From: Parasponia andersonii
Taxonomy: Eukaryota > Streptophyta > Magnoliopsida > Rosales > Cannabaceae
Length of the DNA: 64,000 bases
NCBI GenBank assembly: GCA_002914805.1
Contig: JXTB01000129.1
Location: 188,418-252,417, forward strand
Reading direction: 5' to 3'
The notes below the pieces were generated by a model. That model saw only the letters and a list, made by a program, of their open reading frames with translations, did not search any database and was not told the origin of the DNA. A program made the translations under genes and the position numbers. Positions within the stretch are counted from its first letter, which is position 1. Every line of letters starts with the position of its first letter. This document shows positions 23,656-34,429 of the stretch, in pieces.

Positions 23656-25560
23656 TTTTAAAATAGAAAAGATGGCATTTTCTAAATATTTTCAAAAGTA
23701 GTATTTATGTAATTTTTGGATTTTGAAGCCTAATTAATGTTCGGAATCTCGAAACCGGATTCTGACTTCAAATTTGGACTCAGTGAGGTCGAGAGATAAA
23801 TTTAGATATAAAATATAATTATGTTACGAGTGACACGAAAATCAAAATTTTGTGGCTCGTAATTTGTATTATTTTGCGTGTTATGGGTCGGTCTCGAACC
23901 TAGACCCATTTTTGACAAATTATATATCTAACATAACATTTTTGGGTACTCTAAGTTTAGTGGTGATCTCTATTTCTCCATTTGAGGTTCTAGTAGAAAA
24001 GTTACTTTTTCAAGTAGATTAACCGAGACTCTGAAACAGTCGTTCGAACACCTGAATGACCACCGAGAGTTTCTTCGAGTGTTTTTAGTTTGGTATAGTT
24101 ATCATATCGATATAGGGATACAATTACCTGATTTTATATCTATTTTAATTTATAATTGCATGAAAACTTATTTATAAAAAATCGTGATTTCACAATGGTT
24201 TGATAAATTTTTGAAAATTGTTGGATTATACTGGGATTGGATTATACGGATTATTTTACATATTTTAATATTGTGATTATGGAGTAAATTAAAATAGCGG
24301 TATACTACCTATGTTATAGTAAATTTCAAAATAATGCCAAGTTGAATTTTAAGGCATAATTTGATTCTTAAATGCATGGTTATTATGAACGGTTACATGT
24401 TATACATACCATAAGATCACACACTTAAGTTCCATTATTGAATCATGATAGTTTAGATTGTTGGCGAGTTGCTGCAGCGCTAGGTGAAAGACCTAGGTCC
24501 TTGCGTATATTTTTAGCTGACGCACCTACGAGTAGTATTAGGATGTTGGGTACCTCTGGTAAAGGGTATTACAGGGTCGTGGTGGGAGAATGAGAGCTTA
24601 CTCATATACATGGTTGATCTATGAGATGTATAAATATATAGATTTGGTTTTAGTCTTGAATATGTGATTATTCTAGATACCAATTGTTTTATAGATTTGG
24701 TTTATAAACGGATTTTGGAAAAAATATATTAACCAGGTAGATTTGGTAAAATTGCATCCATTTAAAAAGGTAAATGAATTTCTACTGAGCATATGAATGC
24801 TCATTCCCTATTTCTCCCACTTTTAAGTGTTTGGTACTTGAAGTAACAATCTTAGTGATCAAACCAGCTGCATAGCTTATGCTTACAATTTTAATCTTAG
24901 TCAATGGTATGTATTCATATTTTGTTGTCTTTCTTTTCTTGTACAATTATTTAGTCAAGATTAGTAAGTAGACGTATTAGGATGATTCAGAAATTGAACA
25001 AAAGATTTTAGTAAAACTCAATTTATCAAAGTTTATGATTTCTCAACGTATTTCTGAAAGAGATAATCTAGAAACGTTTTTAAAGTTTGGTGGAAAATTT
25101 TCTTAAGTAATTAAAATTAATAAGAGTTTTAATGATTATAAAATATACATTGATTTAAGAATCAAAACAAAATTATCTAATACTAAATTTTTCTTAAATT
25201 TTATAAAATTAACATTTTATTATAATTTCACATAAAAATTACTAAAAATCGCCGTGGCTTTCAATTTTGGTCGTGAAACAAAATGTCGAAAAGGACATTT
25301 GAGATTTTTAATATCAAGGCCTAAGTAACCGATTTCGGTTGTTGCAGTGACAGAAAACACTTGGAATGGCCAATTCCACGGCGAGGAGGATTTTTCGTCA
25401 ATTAGATTCGAACTCTCGTTAGAGCACAGGTTCATCGAGTGGAGCAACAGCAACATCGAGTTCAACTAATCAACAGTTGAACGATCTTGTGGTATTGTGC
25501 ATGTTGCTAGAAGGGTGGGGAGTTAGACGTGGCCAAATCTCACTTGACTTGCACAATTTT
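23656..25560 (+). repeat. probable LTR-retrotransposon-derived region
   Basis: No gene. The phrase ctgagcatatgaatgctcat at about 24786, followed by a pyrimidine-rich stretch, resembles the U3/R region of Ty3/Gypsy-type LTRs in other plants. A second GC-richer patch lies at 25250-25490. Neither ends, target duplications nor polyprotein are visible, so this is a tentative label for the downstream extension of the 942-bp duplicated block. Confidence 0.3.
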
Positions 25561-26270
25561 TCAATTTTTTCTTTCAACTAGCCCATAAAATTAATTGCAA
25601 AATAGTCCTCAAACTCTTAAAAGTTATGATGGCCACAACTTTTAAAACTCAATTTCACTTAATTAGTTCAACTTTAAAATAAATGAAATTCCAATAAAAC
25701 CCTAAAATTTCTTAGGGAATTTCGCTAAAATGGCTTATCCTATTTAGCAATTTTAGTAAGAAGCTAAGCACTTTAATTGTAAAATAACTAATGAAATGAC
25801 TATGGATAATTACCCTATTACCCTTTTGTCCAACGTGTTGAGTAGCTCAACAGCATTATCGAGCTACTTGACAAAAGCGCGCTCAAGATTATTGTAGAGT
25901 GGCTCAACTTGGTCAAGCATTGTTAATTTGCAAAGTCTTTACTCGACAATATTATTAAGTCGTTTTCAACAAAGATATCTAATTGTACTTGAAAAGAGCA
26001 TTCTATTCTTTAAAATAAGGCTATTTAAAATTGGCTCTTTTTCCATAAAGTCCAAATTTTTGGGTTTGTAAGGTTTGTGCCAAATAATTTAATGAAAAAA
26101 AAATTCTAGAATCGGCAGTACAAAAATTGAGTTCATTCCAAATTCGATTGGGCACATGCATGCATGCGCATGTATAGAGTGGAAGTCAAGTCGTTGTCTC
26201 CATTATCATACATTTATTATTTTATCCTTCTAAAAAAAATGTGCCATTTATGTGTGCATATCTATGGGAA
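25560..26270. other. intergenic DNA downstream of the GH9 pseudogene
   Basis: No gene seen. This is the 3' side of the minus-strand GH9 relic. A gcatgcatgcgcatg alternating purine/pyrimidine stretch lies at about 26157-26171. Confidence 0.4.
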
Positions 26271-26587
26271 TTATGCCAATCGAGCCAAAACGCTGAATAG
26301 TGATGCAGTTGTGACAGTTGTAGGCTCAGCCATTTGGAAGTTAGACCTTGAATCTGTGTAACCATCATTCTGGTCTGGGCCTCCAACTATTGCTCCAACC
26401 AAAACGTTCGGTCACTCAAGTTCTTATTAAACCACAAGTCGTACCCGGCTTTGCATGACACATGCGTAGGGTCCTGCTTCACAGACACAATGGATGCTCC
26501 TCTGTGGTGTACTTGGGTCGGGTAATTTGACCCAAAGCCCACCATACAGCTCATATTTTTGGGATTTGAACCCAGGATATAGTCCAC
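26271..26587 (-). pseudogene. GH9 pseudogene, last exon
   Basis: Its minus-strand start follows an AG acceptor (26588-26589) and reads [17 protein letters not shown], then VHHRGAS carrying the conserved active-site His. A one-base shift after NKNLSDR moves the frame to [19 protein letters not shown], ending FSVLARLA and TAA at 26271-26273. Asp and Glu of the second GH9 signature are still present in the shifted frame. Confidence 0.9.
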
Positions 26588-27032
26588 CTAATCATAAATT
26601 GGAGAAAAAAGTGTGAATTTATATGTGTAAGCACTAGTACAGGAAAACTGGTATAGAAAGATTACAGGGAGAAAGAGGCGAAGAAAGTATGATGACGCAT
26701 GATTTTCGCTATAACAATATCTTAACGACATTTACCATAATCCAAAAAGGAAGCTAATCTACAACTAGAAAATGCGACTCCCACAATTTTTAATAAGAAA
26801 TGTCTTTTCAGATTGTCATGAGCCATAATCTAAAAGTCCTACAGTAGTAAGGATCTTCTCATTTGGTCACATGAGATAATTCTCTACATATATAAATGCT
26901 AATTTAAAATGCTTATTGGGTTGAGGTCAGTTGTCTCATTTATTTATGATTGAATACTATTTCATATTATTTTAAAAGTTGACCGCTTAATATATTTTAC
27001 TCTAAATTATTGACTTTAAATGGATGAGATTC

Positions 27033-27268
27033 TGACGATCCTATGAGATTGTTGATCCCAATCCTGACGATTTTACGAGATTATTGATCCCAATCCATGT
27101 GGGTCCAGTCTAAATTGAAAAATTAGTAAATAAGACACATTAATTTAGTAGACGATCTTATGAGATTGTTGATCCCAATCCTGACGATTTTACGAGATTA
27201 TTGATCCCAATCTATGTGGGTCCAGTCTAAATTGAAAAATTAGTAAATAAGACACATTAATTTAGTTG
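27033..27268. repeat. 118-bp tandem duplication in the GH9 intron
   Basis: Two adjacent 118-bp units (27033-27150, 27151-27268) are almost identical. Each contains an older internal repeat of about 31 bp (gacgat...gagatt...ttgatcccaatc). The array lies between the last two GH9 exon relics. Confidence 0.9.
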
Positions 27269-27559
27269 AGCAACAAAAAGAAGAAAACATTGTTTTTTGG
27301 CATGACAGTGAAAATCATTACTGATCGATATGAGATCTAGACACGATAAGAGGAACATCAGGACAAATAAGCTGCAATATCCAATTAAGTTAGCACTTAG
27401 TAAATATTCACCCATTTCGCACCCCAGCTGACAAATCAAATTAATTGATTGTCACCTATTTTGTTGCAATATAGTATTGGACCTACCATTTTTAAAATTA
27501 AGGATTGATAAATATAATTTATTCACTGAAAGGGGCAAAAAAAAAAAAAAAAAGTATTA

Positions 27560-27866
27560 CTTGTGGTCGTGCAAAGCCAAGTAAGGCAGATGGCTGAACA
27601 ACGCGTCGATAGAGGAACTATGAGAACCCAAATATTGGGACTAAATTGTTGCGATGAATGCAGCAGTGGTGGTGTATTGAAGATTATTCCACGTACGGTT
27701 GAAACCATAGCAGTCCTCCGGGTGTCATATTTTATATTATTGTCTCCTTTTTGAAGGCAGTTACGTATGAATTGCTCTGCTTGGGTCTTCATGTCATCAG
27801 CCCAAGTTGCAGCTGATCCATATTTATAGTCATCGGCTGGCTTTACCTTCCCCTCCAAAACAAGCT
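27560..27866 (-). pseudogene. GH9 pseudogene, penultimate exon with stop and frameshifts
   Basis: It opens with LVLEGKVKPADDYKYGS, which follows on from ...VLAAK of the previous exon. The frame then shifts at TPGGLLWFQP and again at WNNLQYTTTAAFIATI. A TAG follows where the family has Trp, then SQYLGSHSSSIDALFSHLP. The donor site is also unclear. These lesions are independent of the Copia insertion. Confidence 0.85.
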
Positions 27867-28210
27867 GCATATCTGCATATATAATTTATATATTATATGG
27901 TATTCATGATTAAGAAACTATACGTGTAATTTTGCAGATAAATAATTAGGAGATGTGTCAATTGATTTGTTCGAATCTACAATTAGTGAATGATATTTGA
28001 AGTAGTTATTACTGTACATATTTCGTGTTTGACATTTTAGAAATCGACGAATCACTTTTTGTATCACTTAATATAAAAAATTTAGTGGATAAATTTATCC
28101 CTGTAGCATCATCAGTATATAGAAAGAAAATTGTAAAACTGACTATTAAATAAGAGTTGACATGAAAAGAGATGCCAAAATTATATACATGTGCTTGTGT
28201 ATTAATTTAC

Positions 28211-28363
28211 CTTTGCAGCGAGGACCTGCACACCAACGTACTTGTCATCCCATAAGAACATGGTTCGAGTGCCACCGTCGTCGTTTTGATTACTTAAAAA
28301 ATCAAGATATTCCTTGTTACTGATTGCACGGTAAAGCCATGAAGCTGCCCAAAACAATTCCTC
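28211..28363 (-). pseudogene. GH9 pseudogene, exon EELFWAASWLYRA
   Basis: A 153-bp exon of 51 codons with no stops, bounded by an AG acceptor (28364-28365) and a GT donor (28207-28210). It reads EELFWAASWLYRA ... TMFLWDDKYVGVQVL, normal for GH9. Its good state suggests that decay of the gene is fairly recent. Confidence 0.85.
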
Positions 28364-28702
28364 CTAAGCAAACATAAAAACAACAATATAAATTAAGTAC
28401 GTAATTAAGGATATGTACTAGAAATATACTATAATCTCACGATAGAATTTGAATCGCCATTCCGATTTTGGTTTTGAGTTTCTCATTACATATATATACA
28501 TCAGCTAATTAATTAATGTATAAAATATTTTGTGGTCATGATAAGATATTTATTGTTGAGCATATATAACTTCTAAAGTGGGACCAGTATGTACGTGGCT
28601 AAAAGTACTTTGTCACACATTAATTGGTGGTTCAAAACTTCGATACTTGCGGTGCTGCTTATGTATATATACATAAGCGCTATATATATTGAGTGTATAT
28701 AC

Positions 28703-28789
28703 CTGATACCCACTACTTAAGTAGAATTCTCCAGCCCCAGTAATACTCGGTTGATAAAGGCCATTGTAATCGCGCGCAAAAACAAACAG
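28703..28789 (-). pseudogene. GH9 pseudogene, exon LFVFARDYNG
   Basis: An 87-bp exon (29 codons) between AG acceptor and GT donor reads LFVFARDYNGLYQ ... FYLSSGYQ, matching the GH9 segment that ends in SSGY. It has no lesions. Confidence 0.85.
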
Positions 28790-29095
28790 CTGCAGATACA
28801 AAACTTATGGAATTAATAAGGAAAACCATTAATACACAAATATAACATTACATAGATCTTTGTATAAAAATATATAAATCAAAGTATCATTACTCAGATG
28901 TCTATATAGTTCCCAAATGAACGGAATATATATTTTTATTTTGTTTTTCTATACAGAGGCTGCTAAGCCATTTTTAATTGTGTATCTAAAAATATACACC
29001 GCAAAGGTTTTAAGACAATGTAATAACCATACGATTATACGCTTTACCAAAAACGGAAACTGACGTTTATTTTCACATAAAAAAAAAAGGCAAAA

Positions 29096-29096
29096 G

Positions 29097-29133
<37 letters not shown>

Positions 29134-29142
29134 AAAAACAAA
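29096..29142. repeat. long A tract in GH9 intron
   Basis: A run of more than 30 consecutive A residues lies just inside the donor side of the exon at 29144. It may be slippage or the tail of an old retroposed sequence. Its exact length is unreliable in any assembly. Confidence 0.7.
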
Positions 29143-29143
29143 C

Positions 29144-29393
29144 CTGTTTTGCATGAGTCAGAAGGTTATATGCATAGTCACGATAAACAGGAGCAAACGT
29201 CATGGAAGCCGCAGAAAAAGCAGCGACGGTGTCAGCAGTGAGATCGGAGCCCGGGTTTTCCTCGTCGATCTTATAGGTGGGGCGGGGAGTATCCATGTCT
29301 TCTGGCCACTCCCAGCAACTATGGTCCGAGTCATCGCCGAATTGTCCATAGAGGAAGTTAGGTTGCAGGTGCGCCTTAATAAGGTAGTCCGTC
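29144..29393 (-). pseudogene. GH9 pseudogene, exon part downstream of the Copia insertion
   Basis: It reads [19 protein letters not shown] ... [19 protein letters not shown] and ...[20 protein letters not shown], a well-conserved GH9 region, and ends at a GT donor (29141-29143). The last 5 bp (29389-29393, CCGTC on the plus strand) are the target duplication, so the coding sequence resumes at 34430 beyond the element. Confidence 0.9.
29389..29393. repeat. target site duplication CCGTC (left)
   Basis: CCGTC adjoins the LTR start TGTTAAG at 29394 and recurs at 34430-34434 after the other LTR. Confidence 0.9.
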
Positions 29394-29813
29394 TGTTAAG
29401 AATTGCTGAACGATAATTGACAAAAGGATGAAAAATAAGAACACACAGATTTAAGTGGAAAATCCTAATTGAGAAAAACCATTGGCAGAGGAGGAAATTT
29501 ACCTATGTCAAAAAATAAGGTACAGAAGGTGGTATTTTACACGACCAAGCCGAAATATATAGAATCTCAAAACCCTAAAATACATATATGTACGGATGAA
29601 AAACTGTACAGACAAAACGGCCCAATAAAATAGGTCTATACCGCGGGGGAGGAGCCCCCGCACCCCCAACGAGATCAGTGGTGGACTCCAGGATCAGGTC
29701 TCCGCTTCCACCATAGATTTCAAAATTTCTCCCAATTACAAAAATGCCACATATGTCGCACCGCGAAGTTTTCGAGCCAAAGGCAAATAGAATTCGGGTC
29801 ACAAACTCTAACA
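29394..29813 (-). repeat. 3' LTR of Copia element 2
   Basis: 420 bp with TGTTAAG/CTCTAACA ends on the plus strand. It lacks the left arm of the hairpin present in the 5' LTR. The polypurine tract follows at 29814-29825 (minus strand AAGGTGGAGAT). Confidence 0.9.
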
Positions 29814-29904
29814 ATCTCCACCTTGACACGAATTCCAATTAAGGAATAACTCTGATCTTCGACAAAAAATATATTCTCCACCTCTTCCACAAAGAAGGCA
29901 AAAC

Positions 29905-30588
29905 TCAGCAAGTAACACCAACTAAGTCTAAGCAATGCTTAAACTTGTCACCAGAAAGTGTCTTAGTCATCATATCAACAAAATTGTTATGAGTACTAAC
30001 TTTGCTCACAATTATATCACCTCGAGCAATAATATCACGAACAAAATGATACCGCCCATCAATGTGCTTGGCCCTCTCATGAAACATCTGATCTTTTGTG
30101 AGAAAAATAGCACTCTGATTGTTACAAAAGATTGTGGTCAATTGTAAGTCTTCACTGAGTTCACTAAATAGTCCTTTAAACCAAATAGTTTCCTTACACG
30201 CTTCAGTAATAGCCATGTATTCAGTCTCAGTAGTAGACAATGCAACTATAATCTGTATAGTAGCTTTCCAACTGATAGCACAATCACCAATGGTGAAAAT
30301 ATACCTAGTGAGAGATCTTCTCTTATCAAGGTCTCCAGCAAAATCAGAATCAACATATCTAACGACTCCACTTCTAGTTCTCCCAAATTGCAAATAAGTA
30401 TCAGTAGAGCCATGTAAGTATCTAAAAATCCACTGAACTGCTTTCCAATGTTCTTTACGAATTCGCCATGTATCTACTAACAGCGCTGACTGCATATGAC
30501 AAATCTGGATGAGAACAAACCATAGCATATATGAGAGATCCCACTGCACTAGAATATGGAACTCGAGACATATAATCAATCTCATCAT
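29905..30588 (-). pseudogene. Copia element 2 RNase H domain
   Basis: This 227-codon open frame includes [15 protein letters not shown] (first catalytic Asp), STTETEYMA (catalytic Glu) and [13 protein letters not shown]. At the third acidic position the usual FCDNQSA reads FCNNQSA, so the Asp is now Asn and hybrid-RNA cleavage should fail. The C-terminal VDMMTKTL motif is present. It joins the reverse transcriptase frame by a shift near 30460-30590. Confidence 0.88.
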
Positions 30589-31351
30589 CTGATTGTGGAG
30601 ATAAAGTAAATGAAAGTCTGAAATGAGTCGCTAATGGAGTACTAATAAGTTTAACATTCTGCATATTAAATCTGTACAGAACTTTCTCAATATACCCTTT
30701 TTGACTTAGGTATAATTTACATACCTTTGTACTAACAGGTTTAGCATTCTGCATATTAAATCTGTACAGAACTTTCTCAATATACCCTTTTTGACTTAGG
30801 TATAATTTACATGCCTTTCTATTTCTCACAATCTCTATTCCAAGTATCTTCTTTACTGCTCCTAAATCTTTCATCTCAAACTCTTTACTAAGCTGATTTT
30901 TGACCTTTCTAATCTCTTCTTTATCCTTGGTTACTAGCAACATGTCATCGATGTATAAGAGTAAATACATAAAAGACCCATCTGCACTCTTCTTAAAGTA
31001 GACACAACTATCATAGCTGCTTCTCTTGAAATCATGAGTGGTCATAAATGAATCAAACCTCTTATACCACTGTCTGGGTGACTGTTGCAGGCCATACAGA
31101 GACTTTTTCAATAAGCACACATAGTCCTCCTTTCCTGAGTCTACAAAACCCTCTAGCTATTCCATGTAGATGTTTTCTCCAAGTTCTCCATGTAAAAATG
31201 CTGTCTTTACATCTAACTGCTCAAGCTCAAGATCATGCATAGCCACAATACCAAGTAAAGGTCGAATTGAACTATGCTTTACAACTGGAGAAAACACATC
31301 TGTAAAGTCTATGCCTGGAACCTGACTGTAGCCTTTTGTAACTAGTCTCAC
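30455..31351 (-). pseudogene. Copia element 2 reverse transcriptase domain
   Basis: 31351-31157 gives the N-terminal part (LVTKGYSQVPGIDFTDVFSP and LDVKTAFLHGEL, with the first catalytic Asp). 31120-30455 gives LKKSLYGLQQSPRQWY and the catalytic YIDDMLL. A stop between the two parts breaks the domain. The second part carries a 90-bp in-frame tandem duplication at 30639-30818, which repeats the YLSQKGYIEKVLYRFNMQN segment and lengthens the connection region by 30 residues. Confidence 0.9.
30639..30818. repeat. 90-bp in-frame tandem duplication in reverse transcriptase
   Basis: Units 30639-30728 and 30729-30818 differ at only a few positions. Because the unit is 90 bp the reading frame is kept, duplicating 30 residues after the YIDD motif. 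Confidence 0.92.
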
Positions 31352-31402
31352 CTTATTCCGGGATTCTTCAATTCCTAGTGTTCCTTCTTTCCTTTTGTAG
31401 AC

Positions 31403-31855
31403 CTATTTGCAGCGAATAGCTTTCTTATCTTTAGGTAGTTTCACCAAGTCCCATATGCCATTCTTATGAAGTGATCTCATCTCCTCTTGCATGGCAATCA
31501 TCCATTTGCCAGAGTCATCATAACTAACTGCCTCTGCATAAGTAGAAATTTCTTCACTAGAATCTATACCTTCAGCCACATTCAAAGCACAGGCAACTAG
31601 ATCGGTCTCAGCATACCTTTGTGGAGGTCTAATGTCTCTTTTAGGCCTGTCTTTAGCAATAAAATATTTTGGTGACGCTGATGGTGGCGATAGTGGTGTT
31701 GAGGAAACTGACTGAGATATAGATACTGGTGTAAATTCTAAGCCAATCTCAAACTCCACCTGAGTTTTTGATTTCTGCTGATGTTTACTACTAGAATCTC
31801 TAAGAGATAAATCACGAAGCATGGCAGATTCATCAAAAATAATATCTCTACACAT
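31403..31855 (-). pseudogene. Copia element 2 linker before reverse transcriptase
   Basis: A 150-codon open frame, Ser- and Pro-rich in the first part, then RPKRDIRPPQRY and EEMRSLHKNGIWDLVKLPKD. The second of these is the start of the reverse transcriptase module (RVT_2 pattern: W-x-x-A-M-x-x-E-M-x-x-L-x-x-N-x-T-W). It is part of the same polyprotein. Confidence 0.85.
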
Positions 31856-31872
31856 TATAATCTTCCGAGTTT

Positions 31873-32558
31873 CTAGATACTATAGCTTATATCTTTTAAC
31901 ACTAGCTTATAGCCTAGAAAGATGCACTTCATAGATCTTGGTTCTAACTTTTCATTATCAACATGCGCATATGCAGGACACCCAAATATCTTTAAATCAG
32001 AATAATTAGCAGGAGTACCATACCATACCTCTTCTAGAGTCTTTTTCTCAATAGCAATTAAGGGAGATCGATTAATCAGAAAATAGGCTGTAGAGGCAGC
32101 TTCTGCCCAAAAAGACTTAGGTAAACGAGCATTGGAGAGCATGTAACGTACTCTCTCCATCAAAGTCCTATTCATACGCTCTGCCACACCGTTTTGTTGC
32201 GGAGTACGGTGAACTGTTAAGTGCCTCACGATTCCTTCTGACTTGCAAAAAATATTAAACTCATCAGAACAAAACTCCAAGCCATTATCAGTGCAGAGAC
32301 GTTTAATCTACTTCCCTGTCTGCTTCTTGATCATAGTCTTCCACTCCTTAAATGCACATCATTCTTATGCTTCAGGAAAAACACCCAAAGCTTTCTAGAG
32401 AAATCATCGATAATCATCAGTAAATATCTAGCACCTCCTTTAGAAGGTACCCTAGATGGTCCCCAGAAATCAGAATGTATATAATCAAGTGTTTCCTTTG
32501 TGTTATGAATACTTTTTGTAAATCTGACTCTCTTCTGCTTCCCAAAAATGCAATGCAC
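31873..32558 (-). pseudogene. Copia element 2 integrase core
   Basis: 32558-32331 carries YIHSDFWGP (first catalytic Asp) and the IDDFSRKLWVFFLKHK segment. 32280-31873 carries TPQQNGVAERMNRTL with the catalytic Glu and WGTPANYSDLKIFGCPAY. The frames change between 32331 and 32280, so the domain is split. Confidence 0.9.
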
Positions 32559-32739
32559 AGAACTTCAGTTTACTAGTACTCTGCCCATCAGAAAGTCATC
32601 TTTTGCTCAATTCAGCCATGCCATTCTCACTGATATGCCCAAGACGCGTGACTTCGTCATCTGACAATAAAGGAGTAGAGATAGCTGCTTCACCAGTAAC
32701 TGTAGAACCCAACAAGACATATAATTCAGCAGATCTTTT

Positions 32740-33405
32740 CTAGCCCTTCGTCACGACAAGAGCTCCTCTGGAAACCTTCAGAACTCCACCTTCACTAGTG
32801 TACTTGTACCCTTTTGAATCAAGAGTACTCAAAGAGATCAGATTTCTCTTTAAATCTAGAATATGTCTCACACCACCAAGAGACCTGACAACTCCATCAA
32901 ACATCTTAATTTTGACTGTTCCAATACCAATAACTTTACAAGGTGCATTATTTCCCATCAACACAGCACTTTTGGCTACCGTTTCATATGTCGAAAACCA
33001 GTCCCTATTAGGACACATATGAAACGTGCAATCAGAATTGAGAATCCAGTCATCACATGGTTTGGAGTCGCCATCAGAAACAACTAAGAGTTCTCCATCA
33101 TTGATATCATCTTTAGCAACACTGGCTTCACTGGTATTTTCAGTTTGTTTCCCCTTGTGATTAGGAGCAGCCTTCTTATTCTTGTTCTGAAGCTTATAGC
33201 ATTTAGATTTGATGTGGCCCTTTTTCTTGCAATAATTACAAGTTTTACTTTTATTTCTAGATTTCGATCTGCCTCTATTATCACTCCCATAATTCTTCTC
33301 CTGCGTTCTATCTCTAGCAACGAGACCCTCTCTCTGCCTGAGTCTCAGTCCCTGTAACAATATGATCCATCTTCTCCTTAAAGAGCAGAGAATCATAAGC
33401 CACAC
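32740..33405 (-). pseudogene. Copia element 2 zinc knuckle, protease and pre-integrase
   Basis: A 221-codon frame. The zinc knuckle [14 protein letters not shown] is an intact C-x2-C-x4-H-x4-C. The protease motif, normally WILDSGC, reads WILNSDC, losing both catalytic Asp and Gly. It continues with [14 protein letters not shown] and [12 protein letters not shown] of the pre-integrase region. Confidence 0.9.
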
Positions 33406-33922
33406 TCAGAGTAAAAGATTCACGACTATACAAAATAATGTCTCTAAAAGGCGTATATGAAAGGGGCAACGAACACAGCAAAATCAGCGCTAAATCCTCA
33501 GACTCATATTTAACCTCCAAAGCTTCCAAATCAGAAACAATTTCCTTAAAGACGTTTATGTGTTCTTCTAGAGACGTACCTTCTGTCATACGATGAGAAT
33601 ACAGTCGCTGCTTCTGATGCAGCTTATTGGTTAGACTTTTCGTCATGCACAGCTGCTCTAATTTCAACCACAAAGCTGCGGCAGTTTTCTCATTCAGAAC
33701 ATCTTATAATATCTGATTCGACAAATGCAGTTGAATCTGAGATAAGGCTTTTTGATCCCTTCACTGCTTTTCCTTCATTGATAATGATGAAGGCATCGCA
33801 TTAAGCCCTAACAGTGCATCATCCAAATCCAACTGCGCGAGGACAGCCCGCATCTTAACCTACTATAACAAAAATCTAGTGTTGCGATCCAAAAGCGGAA
33901 TATCATACTTCATGGTTGCCAT
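33314..33922 (-). pseudogene. Copia element 2 gag
   Basis: The frame starts at an ATG (33922), 25 bp inside the primer site, and reads MKYDIPLLDRNTRF, then two consecutive stops, then VKMRAVLAQLDLDDALLG. Another stop follows near 33760, and the frame opens from 33673 (WLKLEQLCMTKSLTNKLHQK) to 33314. This is the Copia gag domain with at least three stops. Confidence 0.88.
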
Positions 33923-33946
33923 TATCATAATCAAACTTGGATTAAA

Positions 33947-33958
33947 GCTCTGATACCT
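33947..33958 (-). promoter_or_regulatory. primer binding site of Copia element 2
   Basis: The minus strand reads AGGTATCAGAGC, one base from the initiator tRNA-Met complement, 3 bp inside the LTR. Confidence 0.85.
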
Positions 33959-33961
33959 GTT

Positions 33962-34429
33962 TGTTAAGAATTACCGAACGATAATCGACAAAAGGATGAA
34001 AAACAAGAACACACAGATTTAAGTGGAAAATCCTAATCGGGAAAAATTACTGGCAGAGGAGGAAATTTCACTCTGTCGAAAAATAAGGTACAGAAGGTAA
34101 TATTTTACACGACCAAGCCGAAATATATATAATCTCAAAACCCTAAAATACATATGTGTACGGACGAAAAACTGTATGGATAAAACGGCCTAATAAAACA
34201 GGCCCATACCGCTGGAGCGAAGCTCCTGCACCCCCAACGAGATCAGTAGTGGTATTTTTGTAATTATGAGAAATTTTGAGATCTGTGGTAGAAGCGGAGG
34301 AATCGAGTCCGATCCTTCTGCTTCCACCACAGATCTCAAAATTTCTCCTAATTACAAAAATACTATATATGTCGCACCGTAAAATTTTCGGACCAAAGAC
34401 AAATAGAACTCGGGTCACGAACTCTAACA
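33962..34429 (-). repeat. 5' LTR of Copia element 2, with hairpin
   Basis: 468 bp. It matches 29394-29813 except for about 48 extra bp that form the left arm of an inverted repeat (34254-34297 with 34318-34361). Confidence 0.9.
34254..34361. repeat. inverted repeat (44-bp arms) in the 5' LTR
   Basis: The left arm 34254-34297 begins atttttgtaattatgagaaa. The right arm 34318-34361 is its reverse complement with about three mismatches, and the loop is about 20 bp. The 3' LTR has only the right arm. Confidence 0.9.

Larger units (their letters stand above)
29394..34429 (-). mobile_element. complete Copia retrotransposon 2 (Tork-like) inside the GH9 gene
   Basis: LTRs at 29394-29813 and 33962-34429 flank a minus-strand gag-protease-integrase-RT-RNase H region, the Copia order. 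The primer site (33947-33958) reads AGGTATCAGAGC, one mismatch from the tRNA-Met site. CCGTC target duplications flank it, inside a GH9 exon, with element and host gene in the same orientation. The LTRs differ at many positions (roughly one in ten) plus one 48-bp difference. The coding region has several stops and lost catalytic residues, so the element is not autonomous now. The gag resembles the Tork lineage (KYDIPLLDRNTRF start). Confidence 0.93.

Noticed and set aside
26540..26575. tRNA-like gggatttgaaccc as part of a tRNA or SINE
   Set aside because: It lies in the GH9 exon and codes for LGSNPKN on the other strand.
29153..29416. Plus-strand frames across the GH9 and Copia region as host genes
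   Set aside because: They are antisense shadows of clear minus-strand GH9 or Copia coding sequence.
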